NCBI GenBank assembly: GCA_019352875.1
Contig: JAAAFW010000008.1
Coordinates: 124,001 to 188,000, forward strand
Source of the DNA: Pedobacter cryoconitis
GTDB lineage: Bacteria; Bacteroidota; Bacteroidia; Sphingobacteriales; Sphingobacteriaceae
Reading direction: 5' to 3'
DNA: 64,000 nucleotides
Shown here: positions 1-9,794 of the stretch, piece after piece
Layout of the letters: the number at the start of each line of letters is the position of its first letter
Numbering within the stretch: the stretch's first letter is position 1
Notes under the pieces: generated by a model
The model's database searches: none
What the model was told of the DNA's origin: nothing
What the model saw: only the letters and a program-made list of their open reading frames with translations
Program-made: the position numbers and the translations under genes

Positions 1-91
1 TAATATAAACGGCCTGGACCCTGGATTTGAGGAGCGCAATGCTTACCCCAAAACCAGAACATTCATGTTTGGTTTACAAGCCAATTTTTAG
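1..91 (+). CDS. SusC-like TonB-dependent receptor, C-terminal end only
   Basis: Reading from base 2, the frame stays open to a TAG at 89-91 and encodes about 29 residues. They end in an aromatic-rich strand with Thr-Phe-Met-Phe-Gly-Leu and a terminal Phe, which is how the last beta-strand of SusC/RagA outer-membrane receptors usually ends. The next gene, 26 bases downstream, is a SusD-type lipoprotein, the invariable partner of SusC. The pair would bind and import a glycan or other nutrient across the outer membrane. The rest of the gene lies left of the window, so substrate class cannot be judged. Confidence 0.75.
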   Translation, partial: NINGLDPGFEERNAYPKTRTFMFGLQANF

Positions 92-117
92 TCCTTAAAA
101 CCTTAACATCAGAAATT

Positions 118-1800
118 ATGAAAAAAACTTATATATGGGTATTAGCGCTTACGGGCATTTTAGCAGGAAGCTGTACAAAGCTGGAACCTGAATTTTATAG
201 CCAGGTAACACCGGAAAACTTCTTTCAGAGTGAAAAAGATATCCTGGCCGCTTTAAACAGACCGTTCACACATGCCAACTGGTATTTAGGAGAGGATCGA
301 TGGAATTTACAGGAATACACGGCAGATAATTTTGCGATTACAACAAAAGGACGTCACTGGTATAACGGCGGTGAAAATGAAAGATTTCATTATCACAGAT
401 GGACACCTGACGAAAACTGGATTTGGGGAACCTGGCGAGGTACGCTAATGGGTGTTGCGCTTGCTTTAGACACCAGAAGTGACCTGGAAAAATTGGATTA
501 TTCCCGCTTTGCTCTTACTACGGCGGACAAGGATGCCCATATTAATCAGCTCAATACACTAATTGCCTATTTTTATCTGCGCGGCCTGGACTATTTTGGC
601 GGAATGCCCATTTTTAATTCTTTAGATCAGGAATCACTACCCAGAAATACAGACGAGGAAGTATTCAAACACATTGAAGGGATCCTTAAAGAAGCAATGA
701 CCAAACTAAAGAAAAAGAATGGTGGAGAATCGGAAGAAGGGGTACTAAAACAGGCAGCAGCGGTATCTATGTTAGCACAGTTATATTTTAATGCCGAAGC
801 GTATATCGGTAAACCGATGTATCAGGAGTGCCTGCAGGTTTCTCAGGCTATAATCAATAATGAATACGGCTTCTACGCATTGGATAGCAGCTGGAGTGGC
901 CCTCATAGTTTCACCAATGACAGGTCTCCTGAAGTTATATGGTCGAGTCCTTCACAGTTTAACCGTCTGCAATACAATTGGTTTTATAGCAGATTTTACC
1001 ATTATAACTCAAGACAGTACTTTAATACAGATATGGGCGCTGATAACGGTACCCACCTTACCCCTTCCAGAAAGCCTGATGGAAGCCTGTACAAAAATGT
1101 TTTTAGTCTAGGATCTCCTTTTGAAACTTTTGATGATGGCGATTTGAGAAAAAAACCTTACCGCTTTCTGGGAAATGGTCGCTATGAAGGTATGTTTATA
1201 ACAGGAGCCCATCTCACTCCTACCGGAGAAGTAATCAAAGGGGGTGAGGAATATAAAGACCAGCCTCTTGTATTTCGGGATCAGGTTGCCCGGTTCTCTG
1301 AAGTGGGTCCGGGAAAAAAATATGCTGCTGTAAGTGATCTGCCCTCACGTATGGCAGATGGCGAGGAAAATACGGGTATAAGGCCGGTTAAAGTGCCAAT
1401 ACCCCCACTCTCTGAAAACACGTTGCGCTGGGGAGCAGATAATCCTATAATACGTTTAACAGAAATTTATTATATGCTGGCAGAATGCAAATGGCGGACA
1501 GGCGACAGGAATGGTGCTGCAGAACTTATTAATACGGTCAGAAAAAGGAACTTCGTAAATCAGGCAGACCCCAATCCTGCCACGGCTACAAATTTGGATG
1601 CACAACGCTTTTTAGATGAATGGAGCATTGAATTTTTGGCAGAAGGCAGAAGAAGAACCGATCTGATCCGCTGGAAAATGTTTACTACAGCACCATGGTG
1701 GGATCATCAGCCTTCGGGATCAGCTCATTTGAATCGATTCCCTGTCCCTACGGAAGCCATTTCAGGGAATAATAACCTAGCACAAAACCCCGGATATTAA
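118..1800 (+). CDS. SusD/RagB-family nutrient-binding outer-membrane lipoprotein
   Basis: 560 residues, normal for the SusD family. The signal peptide ends in a lipobox (Leu-Ala-Gly-Ser-Cys, Cys19), so the mature protein should be a lipoprotein on the outer membrane forming the lid of the SusC transporter encoded just upstream. The N-terminal part has the helical TPR-like layout of the family. Near the C-terminus are the typical SusD signatures: a helix with Ile-Tyr-Tyr-Met-Leu-Ala-Glu, an Ile-Asn-x-Val-Arg segment, and a Glu-Phe-Leu-Ala-Glu-Gly-Arg-Arg-Arg-Asp-Leu-Ile-Arg-Trp-like stretch. It ends with Leu-Ala-Gln-Asn-Pro-Gly-Tyr, also characteristic. No glycoside hydrolase or peptidase lies next to the pair inside the window, so the ligand is unknown. 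A hairpin terminator follows. Confidence 0.93.
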   Translation: MKKTYIWVLALTGILAGSCTKLEPEFYSQVTPENFFQSEKDILAALNRPFTHANWYLGEDRWNLQEYTADNFAITTKGRHWYNGGENERFHYHRWTPDENWIWGTWRGTLMGVALALDTRSDLEKLDYSRFALTTADKDAHINQLNTLIAYFYLRGLDYFGGMPIFNSLDQESLPRNTDEEVFKHIEGILKEAMTKLKKKNGGESEEGVLKQAAAVSMLAQLYFNAEAYIGKPMYQECLQVSQAIINNEYGFYALDSSWSGPHSFTNDRSPEVIWSSPSQFNRLQYNWFYSRFYHYNSRQYFNTDMGADNGTHLTPSRKPDGSLYKNVFSLGSPFETFDDGDLRKKPYRFLGNGRYEGMFITGAHLTPTGEVIKGGEEYKDQPLVFRDQVARFSEVGPGKKYAAVSDLPSRMADGEENTGIRPVKVPIPPLSENTLRWGADNPIIRLTEIYYMLAECKWRTGDRNGAAELINTVRKRNFVNQADPNPATATNLDAQRFLDEWSIEFLAEGRRRTDLIRWKMFTTAPWWDHQPSGSAHLNRFPVPTEAISGNNNLAQNPGY

Positions 1801-1825
1801 ACAAGTAAACACAATCTATTAATTC

Positions 1826-1859
1826 ATAAAAGGCGTGCTTTTAAAAGCACGCCTTTTAT
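1826..1859. terminator. Bidirectional hairpin terminator between susD-like gene and BamA-like gene
   Basis: A perfect 17+17 base inverted repeat with a GC-rich core (GGCGTGC/GCACGCC) flanked by A and T runs on both sides. It lies between two converging genes, so it can stop transcription from either side. Confidence 0.85.
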
Positions 1860-1895
1860 GATTCTGCAAACTATACAGAATCAGCCCGCGCTGAT

Positions 1896-4478
1896 TTAGA
1901 AGTTAAAACCTACTGAAATATAAGGCATTGTACTTTCTTTAGAGAAGCCTACTGCCGCCTGAATAAGGATCATTTCTGCGGGTACGACATAAAGTCCGCC
2001 CCCATAACCATAGTGCCACTGATCAGAGGACTCGCCGCCATACCAGACTCTGCCTATGTCGTTAAAGGCAAGCAGCCCAACAGAACCTGGAACAATATAT
2101 GAGGTAAAATTGAACAGTTTAACTCTCAAATCCAGATTTTCATATACCATAGTTTTACCGCTGAATCTTCCGGTATGAAACCCACGCAGGTTATGCACGC
2201 CACCCAGCTGCATTAACTGAAAGTACTGCGGATCTCCAAAGGTAGTTCCTCCGCCCAGACGATTTGCAATAACCACACCTCCCTTTCCCGGATTCGCATA
2301 ATACCTGAATTCTGTCTGTATTTTACCCATGCGGTCATTGCTGTTATTGAGCTCCTGCATGCCGGATATACGGGTATTCCAATACATCCCTTTGGTCGGT
2401 ATCGCGACCTGATCCCTGGAGTCATACCTGACTTCTGCAAGTAAACCCGCAAAGGCTCTGTCAGAAAAGACATTCATTTCAGGATACTGCTGATTGAACT
2501 CGCTCAGGAATCTGTTATCATTAGCACTTTCACTGCTGGTATAGTAAGAAAAAGCGGGTCCGCCACCGATGGTCCATTTGCTGATCTGCTGATAAAACTG
2601 AAAGTCTGACTGAAAATAATCATAGCGGTTCCGATAATAGGACATTCCTTTGGGCTCATCCTTGATGAATGCAGTTTCATTACCCAACCCAAAGAAATTA
2701 CTCAGGTTATTTGGGCCCAGCAGATTTGCATTAATTTTAAAACTGGTATTACCTATAACTTTCTTAAAGTCTCCGGCATAACTCAGGATAAATGATTTTC
2801 GTCCGGTTGAATAGTCGATCCAGAACTCCTGCTTCTGCGCATATGGGGTTCTTCTGAAACCCTGTTTTTCCAGCAATAACCCAACACCAGGCTGTATTCC
2901 CTGATCTATATTATAATTTAGATGTACCAGCGGACCAAAACGGTCAAATTCATAACTATTTCTGTTATAGTAATTAACGGCTGTATCCTTAGCTAATCTT
3001 AACTTAGCCAGGCTCGATGATGGTATATTATTAGTCTCATCGGATCGGTCATAAATATATGTTTTGCCCCTGTTTTTAGCCTTTGCGTCTATTTCAAAGC
3101 TATCCTGATCATTACCACCGATCATGCGCACGACAATGGGCGAAGACTCAGTACCTGTTAACCTGAATTCATCTTCACCACCCATACCATATACCCTGAT
3201 CTCCTTAGTAATACCAGGTTCAAATGTACGCTGGTAAAGTTTTCTTCCGGCATCGCCATTTTTCTTGATATTATGCATAGTGAGTTTAATCTCACCGCCT
3301 GCTTTTTTCTCCAGCTCCACCAGTTCTCTTTTGTCTGTAGCAGGAACATCAACGGTACGGGAGAGATAACGATAATAATCAAGCGCACTCTTATCTAGAT
3401 TCTTAGTTCTCGCTATTGCAATACGTAATGTTTCTTCTCCATTAATACTGTATATGTTTTCTGGCATCCTGCGGAAAGCTTTTTCAAGTAATTCAGGAGT
3501 AATTACATCCTGAACTTCCTTAATTGCTTTTCTCCAGTCTTCCTCATCCAGTCCGTTAAGAAAGTACCGGTCAAAATGCCGCTGGTAAATGTTCCACTGG
3601 TCTACAGCCCTGATCTCTGGCTCGTAAGGCTGAATATTTGCTTTCAGCCATTGATGTGACAAGATCCATGGCAGAAGGCCCGAAGTTTTATAGAATACTT
3701 TATCCCGGTCCCTTGGTACAGGAATATAGGTTTTTATATCTTTTTTCTCATCATCTTCCCTTATCCATCGCCAGTTGTCATCGTGTTTATCGTAGTCACC
3801 AAGAATGAAGTCCAGTAAACGCGATCTTAACACAAGCTTCTGATCCAGATAGGTGTCATTGTCTTCCTGTAATTTCCGGTATACTTTTAAGGTATTATCA
3901 CTTTTTCTAAGCCCCTCCGGAGAACGTTCTTCCAAAAGGTAAACTGCGTTGGAAAATTCCTTCTGATAAGTTCCCAAACCCGGATCGTCTCCTACGTAAA
4001 CAAGTTCAGGATTTGCGTGAGGAATATTCAGCGCTTCTGCCAGCGGTGGAACCACTAAAGCCGAAAATGGATGGGTTGTGGCAATCTGATCCTGTACAAT
4101 GTCCTTAACAATCGTCGCTTTCAGGTTATCGGGTAATTTTCTCTCCGGATATTTCTGTACGGTACGTAATGCCCACTCTTTTCCTGACGCATCCTGCAGG
4201 CGCAATGACCTGGTTTCCATTCCACCGCCAAGCTGAAGAATTTTCATTCCACCCCGCTCAGTCTGCATATCCATCACGCGTACCTTGACTGGCTCTGCCC
4301 ACAACTTCCTGTAACCTTCACCGAAAAAGAAACGATGAGCATTGGAAACCGTATCATAACCAGGGGCAATGGGCATTGTAACCGAATCTCTTGCTGCTTT
4401 AGTTTGCGCCAGCACATTTACGGAAAGACTAAGTATAACGCCGGTAAGGACAGCGGATATGCTGGTTTTAAGTATCAT
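1896..4478 (-). CDS. BamA/TamA-type outer-membrane barrel with an N-terminal kinase-like domain
   Basis: 860 residues with an N-terminal signal peptide (cleavage after about residue 25). The last ~350 residues have the Omp85/surface-antigen pattern: alternating strands, a Leu-Gly-Gly-x-x-Asn-Leu-Arg-Gly-Phe segment matching the conserved VRGF/LRGF loop, and a final Ile-Ser-Val-Gly-Phe-Asn-Phe strand. The first ~350 residues contain no recognisable POTRA repeat. They carry Gly-Asp-Tyr-Asp-Lys-His-Asp-Asp-Asn-Trp at 227-236 followed by Arg-Asp-Arg-Asp at 256-259, an arrangement like the catalytic loop (D-x-H-x-x-N) and metal-binding Asp of HipA/PI4K/CotH-type kinases. The kinase reading is inference. 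It is the last gene of a five-gene minus-strand operon, 18 bases after the GAF gene. Confidence 0.8.
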   Translation of the reverse strand: MILKTSISAVLTGVILSLSVNVLAQTKAARDSVTMPIAPGYDTVSNAHRFFFGEGYRKLWAEPVKVRVMDMQTERGGMKILQLGGGMETRSLRLQDASGKEWALRTVQKYPERKLPDNLKATIVKDIVQDQIATTHPFSALVVPPLAEALNIPHANPELVYVGDDPGLGTYQKEFSNAVYLLEERSPEGLRKSDNTLKVYRKLQEDNDTYLDQKLVLRSRLLDFILGDYDKHDDNWRWIREDDEKKDIKTYIPVPRDRDKVFYKTSGLLPWILSHQWLKANIQPYEPEIRAVDQWNIYQRHFDRYFLNGLDEEDWRKAIKEVQDVITPELLEKAFRRMPENIYSINGEETLRIAIARTKNLDKSALDYYRYLSRTVDVPATDKRELVELEKKAGGEIKLTMHNIKKNGDAGRKLYQRTFEPGITKEIRVYGMGGEDEFRLTGTESSPIVVRMIGGNDQDSFEIDAKAKNRGKTYIYDRSDETNNIPSSSLAKLRLAKDTAVNYYNRNSYEFDRFGPLVHLNYNIDQGIQPGVGLLLEKQGFRRTPYAQKQEFWIDYSTGRKSFILSYAGDFKKVIGNTSFKINANLLGPNNLSNFFGLGNETAFIKDEPKGMSYYRNRYDYFQSDFQFYQQISKWTIGGGPAFSYYTSSESANDNRFLSEFNQQYPEMNVFSDRAFAGLLAEVRYDSRDQVAIPTKGMYWNTRISGMQELNNSNDRMGKIQTEFRYYANPGKGGVVIANRLGGGTTFGDPQYFQLMQLGGVHNLRGFHTGRFSGKTMVYENLDLRVKLFNFTSYIVPGSVGLLAFNDIGRVWYGGESSDQWHYGYGGGLYVVPAEMILIQAAVGFSKESTMPYISVGFNF

Positions 4479-4496
4479 GAGAGATATGGTAATATT

Positions 4497-6887
4497 TTAT
4501 AAAGGATTTTGACTAATGCTAACTCTAAGTGCTTTTAGCCCTTCAACTCCTTGTAATTCTTCAACTTCTAAATATTCTATTTCACTGGAAAGCAGCTCTT
4601 CTGTCTGTAATCTACGGATATGCTTCAAATATTCATGGGCTTCAGACTGATTAAAATATACGATGGCTATTTTACCGGGCTGGGTTAATCTTTCTGTTGT
4701 GCCTTTGATATTAGCTTTATCTATCCTTTTTTTAACCATCTGATAGCGGATATTATAGCTCCCTTCTACATCGAAACGCTGTTCATCCAACCTGAAACTT
4801 ATATCCAGCTGTTTTCCATAAACAAATATTAATTGCGTAGTTTCCAGCGGAAGGGGCAGATGACTGTATAGATTAGCGGTAATATGTGCTATCTCAGCGA
4901 TTACCCGTAGTTGCTGATACCGGAAAACCGAAACCATAAAGTCAGGGAAAGGTGTACCAGGAGCAATAGACTGGCCAAGATAGATATCAAATTCAACTCC
5001 ATCAGTTCTGAATTTTTCGAAATAGCAAGGGTATAAATCCTGTATTGTCTGGTTAAACTCATCCAGTTGTCTGGAGACTGCATGATTAATCATCTGCATA
5101 CTCAGTTCATATCGATCGCGGTTTACAAAGACCTTCCCACCGCTCTTACTATCTGCCAGATATCCATTAATAACAGCTTTAGTTTCCGGGTGCTGCTCTT
5201 TCAGTACTTCCAGATGAACCGGAAGTTGCCTGCGCAGATAGTCATCGGTTTTCATGATCTCCATATCTGACAATTCACTAAAATGCTGCTCATCCCAGAC
5301 ACTTAGTTTTTTACCAAGCACTTCGGTCAATGATCCGCAGAGCACGGGCTGAAGCTGCGCTAAGGTTGATTCCAGTAAACGGAAATGATCAAAGAGATCT
5401 TTTCTGATCATCAGATTACGCTGGATACTTGAATTCCTGATATCGACAGCTCCATAAAAAGGATGTACATCTTTGAAATTAACCGGTTCTATCTGCAGCT
5501 TTTTTTCTAAACTACCCGATTTAAGATAATTATAAGCTGCCTCAATAAACCTCCACTGAACCGAAGGCTGAATGGCCGTAAACTGATCGGTAATAATTGC
5601 AGAAATCTCATTATTGAAGTCTATGATAATATTCTGATAGAGTTGGGACAATAAGGGAAAAGCAGACTCTATTGCAGAAATCGTTTGTGGATTAAATGCC
5701 CCAAATGATCTGCTGTACATTTCCAGACAACCTACTATTTTCCCATTATAATACAATGGATACAATGCAAAAGACTTAATACCATTTTCGAGCAATAGCC
5801 TCATCATCGGTATTTCGGCGCAGATCTCTTCATTGATCTCAGGAAAAACAACCCGTTTAGGCTGCTGCAGAAATTTTTCGGTCAAGTGATCATATTCAGA
5901 AGCGAGCATCCCCGATTCCTTAGCAAGTTTGATTAGAATACTATGAAATCCGTCATGATCAAATAAAAGAGATTTCTGATTTAGTTTAAGGTAAGGAAGT
6001 AAACTAAACTCAAGTTGATTATTACCAACCAATGCCTGTAAGGCCATGTGAATAGCCGGTAAATCCCATCCTGATTTACATTGATTATGAGAGATAATTG
6101 TGTTCTTGACTGATTCCAGTGCATATTCTGCAGTCGCATCGGTTAAAGTTACAATTGACATCCCCTCAATTGTAAACATTTCGGGTGGTAATATATCCTG
6201 CAGAATCTTCAGATAGTCTTCTTCACCATCCAGAAACTTCTTTACAACATCAAGTGAGAGTTCCGGCAATGCTTGTTTTGCACGGATCTTTAAAAATCTG
6301 CTATCTACGTCCAGCCGGTAATATTTCAGCAAATTAGTTTCCAGATCAAGAACAGACTGAACTATATGTTGCCGCAGATTCAATGAAAACTGATAAAATT
6401 CCTGCAGAATCAAATTATAGAAATTGCCAAGCATACTTCGTTCCATCTCGGCGGTAGAAGGCAAACTTAGATTTCCATTAATGTGGTGTTTCTGCTTATC
6501 CAGCAGAACACTATAGAAAGCATCACTCCCGTAATAAAAACAAGGACAAACGGGCTTACTGATTGCCCATAGCTGCTGCCCTTCCCGCTGAAGCAGAGGA
6601 GACACCAAAGTATGGATCAAATCAAAAAGTTTAGCATAACGCGCTGTATTTTCTTCTTCAATATTATCTTCGAGTTCCGGAAAGGCAGCAAATTCCTGCA
6701 GAACATAAGTGTATATATTTTTCCTGGCCGATGTATCCTCATTGGACTTTACAGTCAGAAAATCAACGAATGGTTTCATCGAAAATTTGATCTCCGCCCC
6801 CAATTCACTTTTTTTACTACCGCAGATATATTTACTAAGATCTAATTTTATGGATTGCATCTTATCGTGATTTAGATTCTCTACCAT
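4497..6887 (-). CDS. GAF-domain protein of unknown function
   Basis: 796 residues, no signal peptide and no transmembrane segment, so probably cytoplasmic. A GAF-like stretch is visible in the middle (roughly residues 330-450): Ser-Phe-Ala-Leu-Tyr-Pro-Leu-Tyr-Tyr-Asn-Gly-Lys-Ile-Val-Gly, then Glu-Met-Tyr-Ser, then a helix, resembling the beta-sheet core and last helix of GAF sensors. No histidine kinase, cyclase, GGDEF or HTH motif was found. The start ATG (6885-6887) shares one base with the TGA of the upstream lipoprotein gene (TGATG), so translation is probably coupled; a second Met nine codons in is an alternative start. The ligand and output are unknown. Confidence 0.7.
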   Translation of the reverse strand: MVENLNHDKMQSIKLDLSKYICGSKKSELGAEIKFSMKPFVDFLTVKSNEDTSARKNIYTYVLQEFAAFPELEDNIEEENTARYAKLFDLIHTLVSPLLQREGQQLWAISKPVCPCFYYGSDAFYSVLLDKQKHHINGNLSLPSTAEMERSMLGNFYNLILQEFYQFSLNLRQHIVQSVLDLETNLLKYYRLDVDSRFLKIRAKQALPELSLDVVKKFLDGEEDYLKILQDILPPEMFTIEGMSIVTLTDATAEYALESVKNTIISHNQCKSGWDLPAIHMALQALVGNNQLEFSLLPYLKLNQKSLLFDHDGFHSILIKLAKESGMLASEYDHLTEKFLQQPKRVVFPEINEEICAEIPMMRLLLENGIKSFALYPLYYNGKIVGCLEMYSRSFGAFNPQTISAIESAFPLLSQLYQNIIIDFNNEISAIITDQFTAIQPSVQWRFIEAAYNYLKSGSLEKKLQIEPVNFKDVHPFYGAVDIRNSSIQRNLMIRKDLFDHFRLLESTLAQLQPVLCGSLTEVLGKKLSVWDEQHFSELSDMEIMKTDDYLRRQLPVHLEVLKEQHPETKAVINGYLADSKSGGKVFVNRDRYELSMQMINHAVSRQLDEFNQTIQDLYPCYFEKFRTDGVEFDIYLGQSIAPGTPFPDFMVSVFRYQQLRVIAEIAHITANLYSHLPLPLETTQLIFVYGKQLDISFRLDEQRFDVEGSYNIRYQMVKKRIDKANIKGTTERLTQPGKIAIVYFNQSEAHEYLKHIRRLQTEELLSSEIEYLEVEELQGVEGLKALRVSISQNPL

Positions 6888-7753
6888 CAGGATTTACGTT
6901 TAAATTTCAGGATATTTCCGGAACTGAGTTCATCTCCCTCATTTGATATATACAGGTTTCTTTCATTATCAAATGCGATCCCCTCTGGCTGGTTAAAAGT
7001 AGATGAATTTAGTCTGTGTGTACTTTTAATTTTCCAGTCCGGACCTGCGATAACCAGTAATTTGTTTACCGAAGAAAGAATATACCAGTCTCCGGTATGC
7101 TCATCTCTGGTCAAAGCTGATGTTTTCAGGCCGGTTTTTAGAATTTGTCCTGAGCTGATTAGCGCTGACAAATCCATATTGATTTCTCCAGAAGGAATCA
7201 ACTCCTGTTTAGCCTGGTCAAAAGTAAAGATGGAACCTGATAACTCTCCATGTTTTTTATCTTCTTTACAATTTTTGCAGATCAGATATACCTGACTGGT
7301 CTGTTGCGAAGCATAAATACTTTCATATTCTCCTTTGGGCAGTATTTTTTTAAATATTTTAGGATTCTGTACCTTTTGTGACGTTGCTTGTAAAAAAGGG
7401 AACACTGTAATCTCTCCGTTACTGTTTAAAACCAGTACTGTTTCCTTAAGAATAGCGAGATCTTCGTAATCTCCTTTTTTACCAAATGTGGTGTGTAATT
7501 GCTTCTTTTTTCCCCAGGCCTGACGGAATAAACGACCATCTTCATCCTGTATCGAATAAACGGTATCACTTTTACCTTTGTAAAATGCTATTCCTGAAAT
7601 TTCCAGTAAATTATCTGGCATTATAAATTTCTCGGGTTTCTTAAAATCATACCCGGCAGGACTGGTAAAGTCGGGGCGGGAAGATTTACATGCGAAGAAT
7701 ATAAGCAGTAAAAAGACCGGAAGTAAATAAATCTTGTTTGATAAATATCTCAT
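6887..7753 (-). CDS. SdiA-regulated-type beta-propeller lipoprotein
   Basis: 288 residues with a lipoprotein signal peptide (Leu-Ile-Phe-Phe-Ala-Cys, Cys22) followed by Lys-Ser-Ser. The body has the repeats of the SdiA-regulated family (PF06977 type): Glu-Ile-Ser-Gly-Ile-Ala-Phe near the start and Gln-Pro-Glu-Gly-Ile-Ala-Phe-Asp followed by Leu-Tyr-Ile-Ser-Asn-Glu-Gly near the end, typical propeller-blade motifs. The biochemical role of the family is not established. The gene lies 15 bases after ppk1 and overlaps the GAF gene by one base, so it is cotranscribed with both. The lack of charge after +2 in the mature protein gives no clear sorting signal. Confidence 0.8.
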   Translation of the reverse strand: MRYLSNKIYLLPVFLLLIFFACKSSRPDFTSPAGYDFKKPEKFIMPDNLLEISGIAFYKGKSDTVYSIQDEDGRLFRQAWGKKKQLHTTFGKKGDYEDLAILKETVLVLNSNGEITVFPFLQATSQKVQNPKIFKKILPKGEYESIYASQQTSQVYLICKNCKEDKKHGELSGSIFTFDQAKQELIPSGEINMDLSALISSGQILKTGLKTSALTRDEHTGDWYILSSVNKLLVIAGPDWKIKSTHRLNSSTFNQPEGIAFDNERNLYISNEGDELSSGNILKFKRKS

Positions 7754-7768
7754 TTTCTTAGTTTAGTA

Positions 7769-9793
7769 TTAGATACTGCCAGTCTGTAAAAACTGATAAA
7801 TTTCTTTCTGTGAATCATGTTGCTCGTTTCCTTCCACCCGGATTTGCTCCATTCTGGTATTAAGGCGGACTGCCTGAACATCGTCTCTCAACTGCAAATT
7901 CAATAAAGTGATCAGCTCCGCTTTTAACCCCTGGTCTTCAACAGGAAAACAGACTTCTATTCTGCTGTATATATTTCTGTTCATCCAATCTGATGACCCC
8001 ATAAATAATTCCTGTCTGCCTGCGTCATGAAAAAGAAATAACCGGCCATGTTCCAGATACCTTCCAACAATTCTTGTTACTGTGATGTTTTCACTTTGTC
8101 CTTGTACTCCGGGAATCAAACAACAAATACTGCGTATTATAAGCTGAATTTTGACACCTGCCTGTGACGCTTCATATAATTTAGAAATCAGAACGCGCTC
8201 TTCCAGGTTGTTCATTTTAATAATAACGGAGGCTTCCCGCCCCGCTTCGGCATGTGCTATTTCCCTGTCTATTAACGCAATAAAACCAGGTAAAAGATTA
8301 AAACCTGCGACGAGTAACTTACTGAAAGTGATCTGATCTTCCAGGGCTGGCCTTTTTTTCTTCTTTCTCAGAAATCCAAAAAGCTGCTGCAACTCCATCA
8401 ACATCGGTTGTCTGGCTGTCATGAGCACATGATCTGTATAAAATTTAGCTGTAGATTCATTGAGGTTACCAGTAGCCAGCAATCCAAGATATTGCTGTTC
8501 TCCATTTATACGCCTTCTCACTAAGGCAACTTTAGCATGAACCTTCAGGGCGGCATTACTATACAAAATACGCACGCCGGCAGCTTTCATTTCTGTAGCC
8601 CATTTCAAATTGTTCGCCTCATCAAACCTAGCTTTTAACTCGACCATCACTGTGACTTTTTTTCCATTCTGAGCTGCTGTAATCAACGCTGTCACAATTC
8701 TGGATTGCGCAGCAACCCTGTAGAGGGTTACATAAATTTCTTCTGTAGAGGAATCGTGTGCAGCTTCATTGAAAAAGCGCAATATAGGGTCATATTGCTG
8801 ATAGGGAACGTTAACCAACTGGTCTTTCCTATTAATCAATTCAAAAAGCGTATCGGACGGTTTCAGAAAAACTGCCTGAACAGGGCTCAATTTCGGATAA
8901 GAAATGGTCTCCTGCTGTACCGGGATAGAATCCAGATCCCTGAGATGATGATAGTAACCGCCCTGAATGATTGCCGCCCTGCTCAATTTCAACATGGATG
9001 CCATGGCATAAATATACCTCAGAGGTATTTCAGGTTGAATCAGAAAACGTGTTGCGGGTCCTAAATCCCGCTGTTTGAGCAGGTGTTCGAACTTAAGGAT
9101 ATCTTCTTGATCTGTGTCTTCCTCCAGATGTAACTCTGCGTCCCGGGTAATTTTCACCTGATAAATACCGGTAATCTTCTGATCAGGAAACAGATAAGCG
9201 CTATGGTTACAGATAATGTCTTCTAAAAAAACAATAAATTGTTGTGTTGGTGTATGGAATGAATAAAATCTGGGCAATTGGGCCGATGGAATGGCTATAA
9301 ATTCTATTTGCTCCTTTCCGGCTTCGTTTTCCAATACGACTGCCTGATATAATTTGTTGTTTTCGGCAAAAAAAGACTGGCTGTCTACCTGGTATAAGCG
9401 AAGATAACCAAGGATGCTATTAAAAAACACATCTGATACAACCTGTTTAATCTCTTCAGGAATTTCCTGTTTATAAATTAATGTGGTATGTCTTGCTGCC
9501 AGAGCGGGAATGATCTGATTTTGAAGCAAACGACCAAATCTTTCTTGTTGTGCATTAATGAGATACTGGGCATTTGCATAAGTATTATGCATACCCTGCC
9601 GGTCATCGTTCAGATCGAAAGACATTAAAACCGGCATCCGGACACGGTAAAATTCATCTAAGTTAGAAGAGTAGATTGACAAAAATCTGATGCGCTCCAT
9701 TAAAGGGGTTTCTGGATTCTCCGCCTCCATTAATACCCGCTCATTAAAAGTAAGCCAGCTCAGATCCCGGTTGAAAAAGGTATAGCTATTCAT
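7769..9793 (-). CDS. ppk1: Polyphosphate kinase 1
   Basis: 674 residues, normal for PPK1. The enzyme reversibly moves the terminal phosphate of ATP onto inorganic polyphosphate in the cytoplasm. The N-terminus has the family signature Phe-Phe-Asn-Arg-Asp-Leu-Ser-Trp-Leu-x-Phe-Asn-x-Arg-Val-Leu and Tyr-Ser-Ser-Asn-Leu-Asp-Glu-Phe-Tyr-x-Val-Arg. Two phospholipase-D-like halves carry the key histidines: His419 in Lys-Val-His-Ala-Lys (equivalent to the phosphorylated His435 of the E. coli enzyme) and His589 in Leu-Phe-His-Asp-Ala-Gly-Arg, followed by Gly-Ser-Ser-Asp-Trp-Met-x-Arg-Asn. One base separates it from the upstream HD-domain gene and 15 from the downstream lipoprotein gene. No ppx exopolyphosphatase is nearby. 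Confidence 0.96.
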   Translation of the reverse strand: MNSYTFFNRDLSWLTFNERVLMEAENPETPLMERIRFLSIYSSNLDEFYRVRMPVLMSFDLNDDRQGMHNTYANAQYLINAQQERFGRLLQNQIIPALAARHTTLIYKQEIPEEIKQVVSDVFFNSILGYLRLYQVDSQSFFAENNKLYQAVVLENEAGKEQIEFIAIPSAQLPRFYSFHTPTQQFIVFLEDIICNHSAYLFPDQKITGIYQVKITRDAELHLEEDTDQEDILKFEHLLKQRDLGPATRFLIQPEIPLRYIYAMASMLKLSRAAIIQGGYYHHLRDLDSIPVQQETISYPKLSPVQAVFLKPSDTLFELINRKDQLVNVPYQQYDPILRFFNEAAHDSSTEEIYVTLYRVAAQSRIVTALITAAQNGKKVTVMVELKARFDEANNLKWATEMKAAGVRILYSNAALKVHAKVALVRRRINGEQQYLGLLATGNLNESTAKFYTDHVLMTARQPMLMELQQLFGFLRKKKKRPALEDQITFSKLLVAGFNLLPGFIALIDREIAHAEAGREASVIIKMNNLEERVLISKLYEASQAGVKIQLIIRSICCLIPGVQGQSENITVTRIVGRYLEHGRLFLFHDAGRQELFMGSSDWMNRNIYSRIEVCFPVEDQGLKAELITLLNLQLRDDVQAVRLNTRMEQIRVEGNEQHDSQKEIYQFLQTGSI

Positions 9794-9794
9794 C

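Noticed and set aside
860..1111. Open frame inside the susD-like gene in another phase
   Set aside because: Fully inside a well-supported gene and without protein character.
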